NCBI RefSeq assembly: GCF_014650955.1
Contig: NZ_BMVY01000009.1
Coordinates: 62,001 to 126,000, forward strand
DNA from: Streptomyces tauricus
GTDB taxonomy: Bacteria > Actinomycetota > Actinomycetes > Streptomycetales > Streptomycetaceae
Reading direction: 5' to 3'
DNA length: 64,000 nucleotides
A program made the position numbers and the translations under genes. Positions 7,902 to 16,329 of the stretch are shown piece after piece; position 1 is the stretch's first letter; every line of letters begins with the position of its first letter. The notes under the pieces were generated by a model. That model saw nothing but the letters and a program-made list of their open reading frames with translations, was not told the origin of the DNA and searched no databases.

Positions 7902-9122
7902 ATGGCAGCCATCAACCCCCCGAAGTCCTTCGACCCCTGGGACCAGACCTTCCTGGCAGACCCGTACCCCGCGTACGCGGACCTCCGCACCCACGGCAGG
8001 ATCCACTACTACGAGCCCACCGACCAATGGCTGGTACCCCACCACGCGGACGTGTCGACGCTGCTGAGGGACCGCAGGCTGGGCCGTACCTACCAGCACC
8101 GGTTCACGCACGAGGACTTCGGGCGGACAGCGCCCCCGCCCGAGCACGAGCCGTTCCACGTGCTGAACGACCACGGCATGCTCGACCTGGAGCCGCCGGA
8201 CCACACACGGATCAGGCGGCTGGTGTCGAAGGCGTTCACCCCGCGCACGGTCGAGCGGCTGCGGCCGTACGTGGACCGGCTGGCGTCCGAGCTGGTGGGC
8301 GAGCTGGTCGCGGCGGGCGGCGGAGACCTGCTGACGGTCGTCGCCGAGCCCCTCCCGGTGGCGGTGATCGCGGAGATGCTGGGCATCCCGGAGTCCGAGC
8401 GGGCGCAGCTGCGTCCCTGGTCGGCGGACATCTGCGGGATGTACGAGCTGAGTCCGTCCGAGGAGACGGCGGAGAGGGCGGTGCGGGCGTCGGCCGAGTT
8501 CACGGAGTTCTTGCGGGAGCTGATCGCGGTACGGCGCAAGGAGCCGGGGGACGACCTGATCTCGGGGCTGATCGCGGCGTACGACGAGGGGGACCGGCTC
8601 AGTGAGCAGGAGATGATCTCGACGTGCGTCCTCCTGCTGAACGCGGGCCACGAGGCGACGGTGAACGCCACGGTGAACGGCTGGTGGGCGCTGTTCAGGC
8701 ACCCGGAGCAACTGGCGGCGCTGCGCGCGGACCGGGGGCTGGTGGGTACGGCGGTGGAGGAGCTGATGCGGTACGACACCCCGCTGCAGCTGTTCGAGCG
8801 GTGGGTGCTGGACGAGATCGAGATCGACGGGACGGTGATTCCGCGGGGGAGCGAGGTGGCGTTGCTCTTCGGGGCGGCCAACCACGACCCGGCGGTGTTC
8901 GCCGAGCCGGAGGCGCTCGACCTCTCCCGGGCGGAGAATCCGCACATCTCCTTCAGCGCGGGTATCCACTACTGCATCGGGGCGCCGCTCGCCCGGATCG
9001 AACTCGCGGCGTCCATGGGGGCGTTGCTGGAGCAGGCTCCTTCACTTCGGCTCGCGGCCGAGCCTTCGCGGAAGCCGAACTTCGTGATCCGGGGGCTGGA
9101 GGGGCTGCTTGTGGAGGTCTGA
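7902..9122 (+). CDS. Cytochrome P450, CYP107 family-like
   Basis: This 406-aa soluble bacterial P450 has the I-helix oxygen-activation motif AGHEAT (about 248-253), the K-helix ExxR (EELMR, about 287-291) and the haem loop FSAGIHYCIGAPLAR with thiolate ligand C358. Its position between a NarL-type two-component system and purA corresponds to S. coelicolor CYP107P1 (SCO3636). No ferredoxin or biosynthetic gene is adjacent, so redox partners must come from elsewhere and the substrate is unknown. Translation probably starts leaderless. Confidence 0.92.
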   Translation: MAAINPPKSFDPWDQTFLADPYPAYADLRTHGRIHYYEPTDQWLVPHHADVSTLLRDRRLGRTYQHRFTHEDFGRTAPPPEHEPFHVLNDHGMLDLEPPDHTRIRRLVSKAFTPRTVERLRPYVDRLASELVGELVAAGGGDLLTVVAEPLPVAVIAEMLGIPESERAQLRPWSADICGMYELSPSEETAERAVRASAEFTEFLRELIAVRRKEPGDDLISGLIAAYDEGDRLSEQEMISTCVLLLNAGHEATVNATVNGWWALFRHPEQLAALRADRGLVGTAVEELMRYDTPLQLFERWVLDEIEIDGTVIPRGSEVALLFGAANHDPAVFAEPEALDLSRAENPHISFSAGIHYCIGAPLARIELAASMGALLEQAPSLRLAAEPSRKPNFVIRGLEGLLVEV

Positions 9123-9177
9123 GGGGTGGGGTGGCCGGGGGCCGGTGGGCAGGTGCGGGCGCGTCGGTGCTGGTCGC

Positions 9178-9200
9178 GCGGTTCCCCGCGCCCCTGAAAG
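9178..9200 (-). repeat. Dispersed GGGGCGCGGGGAAC element, inverted copy
   Basis: GCGGTTCCCCGCGCCCCTG, the reverse complement of the 7707-7805 core, lies between the convergent P450 and ABC-permease genes and may contribute to termination. Confidence 0.5.
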
Positions 9201-9258
9201 ACGGGGGTGGCCCCGGGCCTGAGAGGACGGCGGCACCAGCCCTCCTGAAGCGTCCGCC

Positions 9259-10887
9259 TCACCCCGTCGTCAGGTCCCGGCGGCGGAGTGCCGTCAGGCC
9301 TGCTGCGGTCAGGGCAGCCGCGATCGCCGTGAGCAGCACCACCGGTGTCCACGTCATCTCGCCGCCGGGGAGTTTCGGCAGGTGGCCGAAGGGTGAGAGG
9401 TCCAGCACCGGGTCGGGGAGGTCGAGGGCCGGGCCGATCCAGCCCAGGAGCAGCGCGCTGCCGGCCACCGCCCACGCGGCCGGAGCCACCTGCGGGGAGA
9501 CCCCGTACAGGAGCACCGCCAGGGCGCCGATGGTCCAGATCGCGGGGAGTTGGACGAGGCAGGCGCCCAGGATGGTGCCCGGCGACCGGCCGTAGCCGGC
9601 CGTCAGGCCGAGGCCGCCCAGGAGCATGATGAGTACCGCTCCGCCGAAGGCGATCAGGAGGTGGCCGGCGGCCCAGCGCAGGCGGCTCACCGCGCCGGCG
9701 AGGACGGGTTCCGCGCGCTGGGAGGTCTCCTCGGCGTGCAGCCGCAGTACGGACTGGACGACGTACAGCGCGGCGACCATGCCGAGCATGCCGACCATCG
9801 TGGCGAGGAACGCGTCGGTGATGCCGGACTGGCCGCCCATGCGCTCGATGATCTCGCGGGTGCGTTCGTTGTCGCCGACCAGATCCGTCGCCCCCTTCGT
9901 CACCCCGCCGAAGGCCGCGCCGGCGGCGAAGAAGCCGAGACTCCAGCCGAGTACGCTGCCGCGCTGCAGTCGCCAGGCCAGCGCGCCCGCCGTACCGAGG
10001 CGGCCGGCGGCGGGTCCTGGCCGAGTGGGAAGGAAGCTCATGCCGACGTCGCGGCGCCCGGCCAGTTCGTACGCGGTCGCGGCCTGGAGGGTGACGGCGG
10101 CGGCGAACAGGAGGAGGACCCACCAGCGTTCGTCGGCGAAGGCCCGCAGGTTCTCCAGCCAGCCGACGGGTGACAGCCACGTCAGCACGGACGAGCCGTC
10201 GCTCACCGAGGAGTCACCGGCGGCCCGCAGTACGAACGCCGCGCCCAGCAGACCGCCCGTCAGCCCTTTCGCGAGCCGTGCGCTCTCCGTGAGCTGAGCG
10301 GCGATCGCCGCCATCGTCGCGAAGACCATGCCGACCCCGGCCGTGCCGAGCCCCAGCGCGAGGGCGCCCGACGAGCCCTGTCCGGCGAGGCCGGCGGTGA
10401 TGAGCAGGGCGAGGGCCGCGTTCGCGACGAGGGCGGCGAGCAGCGCGGCGGTGAGCGGGGCGCGGCGGCCGACCATGCCCGCCGAGACCATCTCCTGACG
10501 GCCGCTCTCCTCCTCGTCCCGGGTGTGCCGTACGACGACGACCAGGCTCATGATTCCGGCGAACACCCCCGCGTACGCGCCGATGCGCCATGCCGCGAGG
10601 GCGCCGAGCGAGTCGCCGAACACCGGTCCGTACATCGCGCGCAGGGAGCTGTTGGTGAGCATCTGGTGGGCGAGTTCGGTGCGTTCGGCGGCCGTGGAGT
10701 ACACGCTCTTCAGGGAGCCCGGCATGGAGACCACCATGAGGGCGACGACGCCGACCCAGAGCGGGATCACCACCCGGTCGCGGCGCAGCGCCAGCTTCAA
10801 CAGCGGCCAGGTGCCTGCCAGTTGGCGCGAACCTCTGCCCCGTACGGTGGTGGTGGGTCCGGCGGGTGAGGTGACGGTGGCGGTCAT
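9259..10887 (-). CDS. ABC exporter permease, fused two-half type
   Basis: This 542-aa polytopic membrane protein, with about 12 hydrophobic segments in two related halves, resembles the large permeases of Streptomyces exporters for antibiotics and other hydrophobic compounds. Each half has a hydrophobic core followed by a soluble loop; the first loop holds RHTRDEEESGR, a sequence typical of these permeases. The ATG at 10887 overlaps the ATPase stop by 4 bases (ATGA), so the two subunits are coupled. The reading frame continues far upstream inside the ATPase gene, but that part is a shadow. Substrate unknown; the divergent regulator probably senses it. Confidence 0.88.
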   Translation of the reverse strand: MTATVTSPAGPTTTVRGRGSRQLAGTWPLLKLALRRDRVVIPLWVGVVALMVVSMPGSLKSVYSTAAERTELAHQMLTNSSLRAMYGPVFGDSLGALAAWRIGAYAGVFAGIMSLVVVVRHTRDEEESGRQEMVSAGMVGRRAPLTAALLAALVANAALALLITAGLAGQGSSGALALGLGTAGVGMVFATMAAIAAQLTESARLAKGLTGGLLGAAFVLRAAGDSSVSDGSSVLTWLSPVGWLENLRAFADERWWVLLLFAAAVTLQAATAYELAGRRDVGMSFLPTRPGPAAGRLGTAGALAWRLQRGSVLGWSLGFFAAGAAFGGVTKGATDLVGDNERTREIIERMGGQSGITDAFLATMVGMLGMVAALYVVQSVLRLHAEETSQRAEPVLAGAVSRLRWAAGHLLIAFGGAVLIMLLGGLGLTAGYGRSPGTILGACLVQLPAIWTIGALAVLLYGVSPQVAPAAWAVAGSALLLGWIGPALDLPDPVLDLSPFGHLPKLPGGEMTWTPVVLLTAIAAALTAAGLTALRRRDLTTG

Positions 10888-11792
10888 CGGGACACCGCCT
10901 CCGCGTGCACGTCCTCCTGGTAGTGCCGCAGGAAGAGCTCTTCCAGGGTGGGCGGTGTCGAGGTGAGGGACCGTACGCCGGACTCGGTGAGGGAGCGCAG
11001 TACGGCGTTCAGCTGGTCGCTCTCCACCTGGAGCCTGACCCGGGCGCCCTGGATGTCGAGGTGGTGGACGCCGGGCAGGGCGGCCAGTCCGTCGGGGGGT
11101 CCGGCGAGTTCGGCGGTGACGCTGGTGCGGGTGAGGTGCCGCAGATCGGCGAGCGAACCGGTCTCGACCGTGACGCCCTTGCGGATGATGCTGACCCTGT
11201 CGCACAACTCCTCGACCTCGCTGAGGATGTGGGAGGACAGCAGGATGGTGCGGCCCCGGTCGCGTTCCTCCTCGACGCACCGCTGGAAGATTTCCTCCAT
11301 CAGGGGGTCCAGGCCCGACGTGGGCTCGTCCAGGATCAGCAGGTCCACGTCCGAGGCGAAGGCGGCGACGAGGGCGACCTTCTGCCGGTTGCCCTTGGAG
11401 TAGGTGCGCCCCTTCTTCGTGGGGTCCAGTTCGAACCGCTCGATCAGGTCCGCGCGGCGTGCCTCGTCCAGGCCGCCGCGCAGACGCCCGTACAGGTCGA
11501 TGACCTCGCCGCCGGACAGGTTCCGCCAGAGCGTCACGTCACCGGGGACGTACGCGACCCGGCGGTGCAGTTCCACCGCGTCGGCCCAGGGGTCCCGGCC
11601 CAGCAGCCGCGCGGTGCCCGAGTCGGCGCGCAGCAGGCCCAGCAGGACGCGGATGGTGGTGGACTTGCCGGCGCCATTGGGGCCGAGGAAGCCGTGGACC
11701 TCTCCGGTCTCGACATCGAGGTCGAGACCGTCCAGAGCGTGCGTGCCGCCGAACGACTTGTGCAGTCCGGAGACGCTGATTGCCTTCGTCAT
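10884..11792 (-). CDS. ABC exporter ATP-binding protein
   Basis: This 302-aa nucleotide-binding subunit has Walker A GPNGAGKST (about 37-45), a Q-loop region, a variant signature (YSKGNRQK instead of LSGGQ), Walker B LLILDEPTSGLD (about 155-166) and an H-loop SSH. A C-terminal domain of about 80 residues follows, as in DrrA/CcmA-like exporters. It is the first gene of an operon with the permease. The start ATG at 11792 lies 21 bases from a palindromic operator; a TACGTT -10-like hexamer ends 6 bases before it, so the transcript may be leaderless. Confidence 0.93.
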   Translation of the reverse strand: MTKAISVSGLHKSFGGTHALDGLDLDVETGEVHGFLGPNGAGKSTTIRVLLGLLRADSGTARLLGRDPWADAVELHRRVAYVPGDVTLWRNLSGGEVIDLYGRLRGGLDEARRADLIERFELDPTKKGRTYSKGNRQKVALVAAFASDVDLLILDEPTSGLDPLMEEIFQRCVEEERDRGRTILLSSHILSEVEELCDRVSIIRKGVTVETGSLADLRHLTRTSVTAELAGPPDGLAALPGVHHLDIQGARVRLQVESDQLNAVLRSLTESGVRSLTSTPPTLEELFLRHYQEDVHAEAVSR

Positions 11793-11812
11793 GCTTCAGA
11801 ACGTACGCTGAT

Positions 11813-11828
11813 TTCACAAACTTGTGAA
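11813..11828. promoter_or_regulatory. Palindromic operator TTCACAA-N2-TTGTGAA
   Basis: Seven-base perfect arms separated by AC sit between the divergent ABC exporter and the MarR/GbsR-type gene. On the minus strand the site lies just upstream of a TACGTT -10-like sequence; on the plus strand a TAGACT hexamer follows at 11854-11859. Its AT-rich symmetry contrasts with the surroundings and fits an operator for the adjacent regulator. Confidence 0.65.
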
Positions 11829-11906
11829 GTTAAGGAAGCGTATGAACGACGGATAGACTAGATCCCGGGTGAGGCACAGGCGAGGGGTACCGGAGAGGAA
11901 CGCGGG

Positions 11907-12425
11907 ATGGCGGAACCGAATGGCGCGGCACCGGGAGGCGGGCGGGCGGCGCGTGACGCCGAGGCGGTCTCGAAGTTCGTCGAGAGCTTCGCCGCGCAGC
12001 TCGTCGAGGCGGGGATGCAGCGGATGCCGGCCCGGGTGTTCGCCGCGCTGCTCTCCTCCGACTCCGGGACCATGACCTCGGTCGAGCTGGGTGAACAGCT
12101 GCGGATCAGTCCGGCCGCCGTGTCCGGGGCGGTGCGCTATCTCGCGCAGCAGCACCTGGTCTCGCGCGAGCGGGAGCCCGGATCGCGGCGCGAGCGGTAC
12201 CGGGTGCACAGCGACCAGTGGTACGAGGCGCTGACCAACCGCGAAGCGGTGATCAAGCACTGGCAGTACGCGTTGCGGGAGGGCGTCGACAGCCTCGGGG
12301 AGGGGACTCCGGCGGGGCGGCGGCTGGCTGAGACGCTGGCGTTCTTCGAGTTCGTGGACGGGGAGGTGGCGCTGATGATGGACCGGTGGCGGGTACATCG
12401 CGAACGCCACTTCGGTGCGGGCTGA
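11907..12425 (+). CDS. MarR/GbsR-type transcriptional regulator
   Basis: This 172-aa protein has a winged helix-turn-helix (about residues 45-110; SVELGEQLRISPAAVSGAVRYL as recognition unit, then the wing around PGSRRERYR) and a C-terminal helical segment. The arrangement matches the GbsR-like MarR branch that often controls divergent drug exporters. The gene diverges from the ABC exporter across a 114-bp region with a strong palindrome, so repression of the exporter and of itself is the likely role. The ATG at 11907 follows GAGAGGAACGCGGG. Confidence 0.88.
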   Translation: MAEPNGAAPGGGRAARDAEAVSKFVESFAAQLVEAGMQRMPARVFAALLSSDSGTMTSVELGEQLRISPAAVSGAVRYLAQQHLVSREREPGSRRERYRVHSDQWYEALTNREAVIKHWQYALREGVDSLGEGTPAGRRLAETLAFFEFVDGEVALMMDRWRVHRERHFGAG

Positions 12426-12428
12426 CTG

Positions 12429-12536
12429 ACTCGGGGGCGCTGCCCCGAACCCCCGGTCCTCAAACGCCGGACGGGCTGAAACGTATTCAGCCCGTCCGGC
12501 GTTTGAGGACGAGCGCGCAGCGCGATTGCGGGGACG
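12429..12536. repeat. TCAAACGCCGG inverted repeat between convergent genes (copy 2 of 3)
   Basis: TCAAACGCCGGACGGGCTGAA (12460-12480) pairs with its complement near 12487-12508 around a short loop, flanked by the same GGGGCGCTGCCCC-type segment as in copy 1. It separates the MarR-type gene from the oppositely oriented DAG-kinase-like gene and probably ends both transcripts. Confidence 0.7.
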
Positions 12537-12563
12537 AGGAAACCCGGGCGCACCCCCCGCCCG

Positions 12564-13484
12564 CTACCCCGGCAGCGTCAACCCCCAAGCCCCCTCCCGG
12601 ACGGTCCACGTCCGGGTCCGTACCGGTCCCCCCACCACCGCATCCGCCCGATACCGAAAATCCGCCCCCGACACGGTGATCGTCCGTCCCACGGCCGACA
12701 ACGGCGCCGCCTCCGCCCCCACGGAGACGGGCCGGACCTCGACCCGCGCCCCACCCCCCGCGCCTCCCGGAGTGATCGACACGCCCTCCACGGGCTGGTC
12801 CAGGTCGACGAGGGTCTCCCCGTCGACCTCGACCCGCAGCCGCGCGGGCCCGGGTGAGGCGGACGCCGGCTGGCGGGCGGGCCGTGCGGTGAGCGTGCGG
12901 ACGAGGGACTGGCAGGTCCGCAACCAGTGATGGTGATGGCTGTGGTGCCGCGAGCCGTCCTCCTCCGAGTCCGAGAAACCGCCCCCACCGACCCCACCAG
13001 AATCACCGGCCAAACCAGTGCCACCCGCCCCACCCCCACCCAGCGGCGGAATCCGCAGAGCCCCCAGCACCACCCCGTCACTGTCGTCCACCAGCAGGTC
13101 GAGCCGCCGCTCGGACCCGTCGAGCACCGCCCGTGCCGCCGCCACGGCCCCCATGGGCACACCGAGGGCCCGCGAGAGCGTCAGCGCTCCGCCGCCGACA
13201 CCCACCGGCACCAGCGACAGTGCACATCCGGCCAACTCGCGCCGCCGGTGCAAAAGGGACACAGCGCGCAACAGCGCCCGGTCGTCCCCGATCACGACGG
13301 GTCGCCGCGACCCTCTCCGGGCCAGTGCCCGATCGAATTCCTCGGGCCCGTCGGGGAGGCACACTTTTGTCGTCGCACCCGCGCTGAGCACGTCTTTTGC
13401 GATCCGTACCGCCTCACCGTCACCGCGACGGGCGACCGGGTCGATGACCACCAGGAGCTGGTCGGAAGTCGCCACCTCGGTCAT
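12564..13484 (-). CDS. Diacylglycerol-kinase-like protein, catalytic motif degenerate
   Basis: This 306-aa protein follows the DAGK/LcbK layout: an N-terminal nucleotide-binding lobe starting VVIDPVARRGDGEA (about 11-24), then an Ig-like beta-rich lobe. The signature GGDGT reads GDDRALL (about 67-73), and the usual GTGND loop reads VGVGGGALTL (about 94-103), followed by a normal SRALGVP. A poly-Gly/His insertion (SRHHSHHHH, near 185) interrupts the second lobe. It is therefore probably not a kinase, and may have become a binding or regulatory protein. It diverges from purA. Confidence 0.75.
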   Translation of the reverse strand: MTEVATSDQLLVVIDPVARRGDGEAVRIAKDVLSAGATTKVCLPDGPEEFDRALARRGSRRPVVIGDDRALLRAVSLLHRRRELAGCALSLVPVGVGGGALTLSRALGVPMGAVAAARAVLDGSERRLDLLVDDSDGVVLGALRIPPLGGGGAGGTGLAGDSGGVGGGGFSDSEEDGSRHHSHHHHWLRTCQSLVRTLTARPARQPASASPGPARLRVEVDGETLVDLDQPVEGVSITPGGAGGGARVEVRPVSVGAEAAPLSAVGRTITVSGADFRYRADAVVGGPVRTRTWTVREGAWGLTLPG

Positions 13485-13518
13485 GCCTCGCTTCCTCGGG
13501 TAGCATCTTTGTGCAAGA

Positions 13519-13544
13519 GCCCCTTGCGCTATTGCGCCAGGGGC
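13519..13544. other. Hairpin upstream of purA
   Basis: GCCCCTTGCGC and GCGCCAGGGGC pair with one mismatch around the loop TATT, followed by TTCGTCTATT. It lies between divergent genes, so it is not a normal end-of-gene terminator. It could be an attenuator in the purA leader (131 bases before the start) or end a small transcript. Confidence 0.45.
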
Positions 13545-13674
13545 TTCGTCTATTCCGGGGCATCCGGTCCGACGGTCGCGGCCAAAGGTGGTCGCCGGCG
13601 TACGCAGCCGTACCAGATACAGCCGCGTACGTCCCCGACCTTGGACATGCCCCGCCCGGAAGGGGTGTACGCGC

Positions 13675-14961
13675 GTGCCCGCACTTGTGCTGCTCGGTGC
13701 TCAGTGGGGTGACGAAGGCAAGGGAAAGGCCACCGACCTGCTCGGTGGTTCCGTGGACTATGTGGTGCGCTACCAAGGCGGCAACAACGCCGGCCATACG
13801 GTAGTCGTGGGCGATCAGAAGTACGCCCTCCACCTCCTCCCTTCCGGAATCCTCTCGCCGGGGTGCACCCCGGTCATCGGCAACGGAGTCGTCATCGACC
13901 CGTCGGTCCTGTTCTCCGAGCTGAACGGACTGAACGAACGAGGCGTCGACACCTCCAAGCTCCTCATCAGCGGAAACGCCCACATCATCACGCCTTACAA
14001 CGTGACGGTGGACAAGGTGACCGAGCGCTTCCTCGGCAAGCGGAAGATCGGCACCACCGGCCGGGGCATCGGCCCGACCTACGCCGACAAGATCAACCGT
14101 GTCGGTATCCGCGTCCAGGACCTGTACGACGAGTCGATCCTGACGCAGAAGGTCGAGGCCGCGCTCGACGGCAAGAACCAGCTGCTCACCAAGGTCTTCA
14201 ACCGCCGCGCGATCGAGGCGGGCCAGGTCGTCGAGGAGCTGCTGACCTACGCGGAGCGGCTGCGCCCGTACGTCGCCGACACCGTCCTGCTGCTGAACAA
14301 GGCGCTCGACGACGACAAGGTGGTCCTCTTCGAGGGCGGCCAGGGCACGCTCCTGGACATCGACCACGGCACGTATCCCTTCGTGACGTCGTCGAACCCC
14401 ACCGCGGGCGGCGCCTGCACGGGCTCGGGCGTCGGCCCGACGAAGATCAGCCGGGTCATCGGCATCCTGAAGGCGTACACGACCCGGGTCGGCGCGGGTC
14501 CGTTCCCGACCGAGCTGCTCGACGAGGACGGCGAGGCGCTGCGCCGTATCGGCGGCGAACGCGGTGTCACCACCGGTCGTGACCGGCGCTGCGGCTGGTT
14601 CGACGCGCCGATCGCGCGGTACGCGACGCGCGTCAACGGCCTGACGGACTTCTTCCTCACCAAGCTCGACGTCCTCACCGGCTGGGACGAGATCCCGGTC
14701 TGTGTCGCGTACGAGATCGACGGCAAGCGCGTCGAGGAGCTTCCGTACTCGCAGACCGACTTCCACCACGCGAAGCCGATCTACGAGAACCTGCCCGGCT
14801 GGTCGGAGGACATCACGAAGGCCAAGACCTTCGCCGACCTCCCGAAGAACGCCCAGGCGTACGTGAAGGCGCTGGAGGACATGTCCGGTGCCCCGATCTC
14901 CGCCATCGGCGTCGGCCCGGGCCGCGACGAGACGATCGAGATCAACTCGTTCCTCCGGTAG
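13675..14961 (+). CDS. purA: Adenylosuccinate synthetase
   Basis: This 428-aa enzyme joins IMP and aspartate with GTP hydrolysis to make adenylosuccinate, the first step from IMP to AMP. Hallmarks: GAQWGDEGKGK at the N-terminus (about 8-18), GGNNAGHT (phosphate/Asp loop), the GTTGRGIGP loop (about 125-133), TTGRDRRCGWFD (about 297-308) and the C-terminal KLDVLTG/GVGPGR guanine-binding segments. The GTG at 13675 with GGAAGGGG 9 bases upstream starts at VPALVLLGAQ; a GTG at 13666 is the alternative. It is single-copy and monocistronic, with a strong hairpin after it. Confidence 0.97.
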   Translation: MPALVLLGAQWGDEGKGKATDLLGGSVDYVVRYQGGNNAGHTVVVGDQKYALHLLPSGILSPGCTPVIGNGVVIDPSVLFSELNGLNERGVDTSKLLISGNAHIITPYNVTVDKVTERFLGKRKIGTTGRGIGPTYADKINRVGIRVQDLYDESILTQKVEAALDGKNQLLTKVFNRRAIEAGQVVEELLTYAERLRPYVADTVLLLNKALDDDKVVLFEGGQGTLLDIDHGTYPFVTSSNPTAGGACTGSGVGPTKISRVIGILKAYTTRVGAGPFPTELLDEDGEALRRIGGERGVTTGRDRRCGWFDAPIARYATRVNGLTDFFLTKLDVLTGWDEIPVCVAYEIDGKRVEELPYSQTDFHHAKPIYENLPGWSEDITKAKTFADLPKNAQAYVKALEDMSGAPISAIGVGPGRDETIEINSFLR

Positions 14962-14979
14962 GACCCACGGGAACGGCAC

Positions 14980-15034
14980 ACGGGAGGGCCGCCGCCGCGT
15001 ACGAAGCATGCGTACGCGGCGGCGGCCCTCCCGT
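14980..15034 (+). terminator. Terminator of purA, 24-bp perfect stem
   Basis: Arms at 14980-15003 and 15011-15034 are exactly complementary around a 7-base loop. The hairpin begins 19 bases after the purA stop and has no U-tract, as is common for Streptomyces terminators. Confidence 0.88.
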
Positions 15035-15150
15035 ATGTGCTCACTCCGTCTCGTGCGCATCCGTCGGAAAAAAAGTCAATAACGTCATAACGGGCATATC
15101 CTGGGCAGGTACGCGTACGCGTGGATCCGCGATCGGAGAAGGTGAGTGCG

Positions 15151-15441
15151 ATGCGCGTTCTGCTCAAGGCGACCATGGACACGGAGAAGGCGAACGAGGC
15201 GATCCGCAGCGGGAAGATGCCGGAGCTGATGAAGGAGGCGCTGGACCATCTCAAGCCCGAGGCGGCGTACTTCGGCGCCCTGGGCGGCCGGCGCACCGCC
15301 CTCCTGTTCCTCGACATGCGGGACAGCTCGGAGCTGCCCGCCATGGGTGAGCCGTTCTTCACCCAGTTCGACGCGGACGTCGAGGTCTCCCCGATCATGA
15401 ACGGCGAGGACCTCCAGAAGGGCCTGTCCCAACTCCGCTGA
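15151..15441 (+). CDS. Conserved small hypothetical protein
   Basis: This 96-aa protein starts MRVLLKATMDTEKANEAI after a good ribosome-binding site (GGAGAAGGTG). The predicted fold is a compact alpha/beta unit (beta strand, long helix, ALFFLD-like strand, DMRDSSEL, final helix) that looks like a stress-response dimeric ferredoxin-like barrel protein. It has no signal or membrane segment and no catalytic motif I can name. The gene stands alone after the purA terminator and converges with the gene at 15488. Function unknown. Confidence 0.8.
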   Translation: MRVLLKATMDTEKANEAIRSGKMPELMKEALDHLKPEAAYFGALGGRRTALLFLDMRDSSELPAMGEPFFTQFDADVEVSPIMNGEDLQKGLSQLR

Positions 15442-15443
15442 GC

Positions 15444-15476
15444 GGCCCCGCCGTTCCCCCGGGCCGGGTCGGGGCC
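15444..15476. terminator. Hairpin between convergent genes
   Basis: GGCCCCG (15444-15450) pairs with CGGGGCC (15470-15476), with further GC pairing possible inside. It lies in the 46-bp gap between two converging genes. Confidence 0.4.
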
Positions 15477-15487
15477 TAGGGCGTGTC

Positions 15488-16138
15488 CTAGCTGAAGATG
15501 ATCATCGAGCCCTGGGCCAGGCTCCGGGTCGCCGCCGCGTGCAGGCCCAGCCAGACATGGCGCTCGCGCGCGAACGGGCTCGCGTCGAAGGGGGCCGGGG
15601 CGGCCGGCTCCTCCAACTCCGTCGGTGTCATCGGAGGCTGCGGCGGCACCGGCGGGTTGGCGGGGTCGATGCCGATCGAGGGGGCGACCAGCTCCAGCTC
15701 GCGCAGCAGCACCTGGGAGGAGCCCAACGGCCCGCCGCCCGCGAGGAGTTCGTCGCTCGACAGCGGATGCGGGAAGTCCACCGGGACGTACGCGCCCGCG
15801 TGGTCGTAGTGCCAGACCAGGTGGGACTGCTGGGCCGTCGTGTCGAACATCTCCAGCAGCTGCTCGTAGTCGCCGCCCAGTTCGCCGACCGGCGTCACCG
15901 GCAGCTGGCACACCTGCAACAGGTACGCGCGGCGCAGGAAGTGCAGCGCGTCGTAGTCGAAGCCCGCGACCGGCGCGACATCGCCGGAGAGGCCCGGCAT
16001 GTACGCGTACACCGGCACCGGCGGTAGTCCGGCCTCGCCCAGCACCTTGTCGTAGAGCGCGAGTTCCTCGGCGAAGGGGTTGTCGGGGGTGTGGCACAAC
16101 ACGTCGACGAGCGGGACCAGCCACAGGTCACAGGCCAA
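15488..16138 (-). CDS. Conserved hypothetical protein, TTG start
   Basis: This 216-aa cytoplasmic protein starts at TTG 16138 (MACDLWLVPLVDVLCH), preceded by GAGGAG at 7-base spacing, which decides the start. It has a CHTPDNPFAEELALYDKVL segment, an aromatic/acidic middle (WHYDHAGAYVPVDFPHPL, about 108-125) and a Pro-rich linker near 155-185 before a conserved WLGLHAAATRSLAQGSMIIFS end. No enzymatic motif is recognised. The gene is isolated between a small conserved protein and a GntR regulator. Confidence 0.78.
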   Translation of the reverse strand: MACDLWLVPLVDVLCHTPDNPFAEELALYDKVLGEAGLPPVPVYAYMPGLSGDVAPVAGFDYDALHFLRRAYLLQVCQLPVTPVGELGGDYEQLLEMFDTTAQQSHLVWHYDHAGAYVPVDFPHPLSSDELLAGGGPLGSSQVLLRELELVAPSIGIDPANPPVPPQPPMTPTELEEPAAPAPFDASPFARERHVWLGLHAAATRSLAQGSMIIFS

Positions 16139-16329
16139 CTGAGAACTCCTCGTTCAGCACGGTGGTCAAGGCAGCGTAATGGGTGAAGGCGCGGGCGGTC
16201 CCCTCCGTGCGGGTCGGATACCCCACACCGGCGGCCCCACCGGCGGCGCACACCGACCGACCGCCGCTCGGACTTCGGCCCGACCCGTCACTCGGCCCGC
16301 CGCCCGACCCGCCGCTCGGACCTCAGCCC

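Noticed and set aside
7902..12425. A secondary-metabolite gene cluster around the P450 and exporter
   Set aside because: No synthase, tailoring set or carrier protein is present; the genes fit the usual Streptomyces core order.
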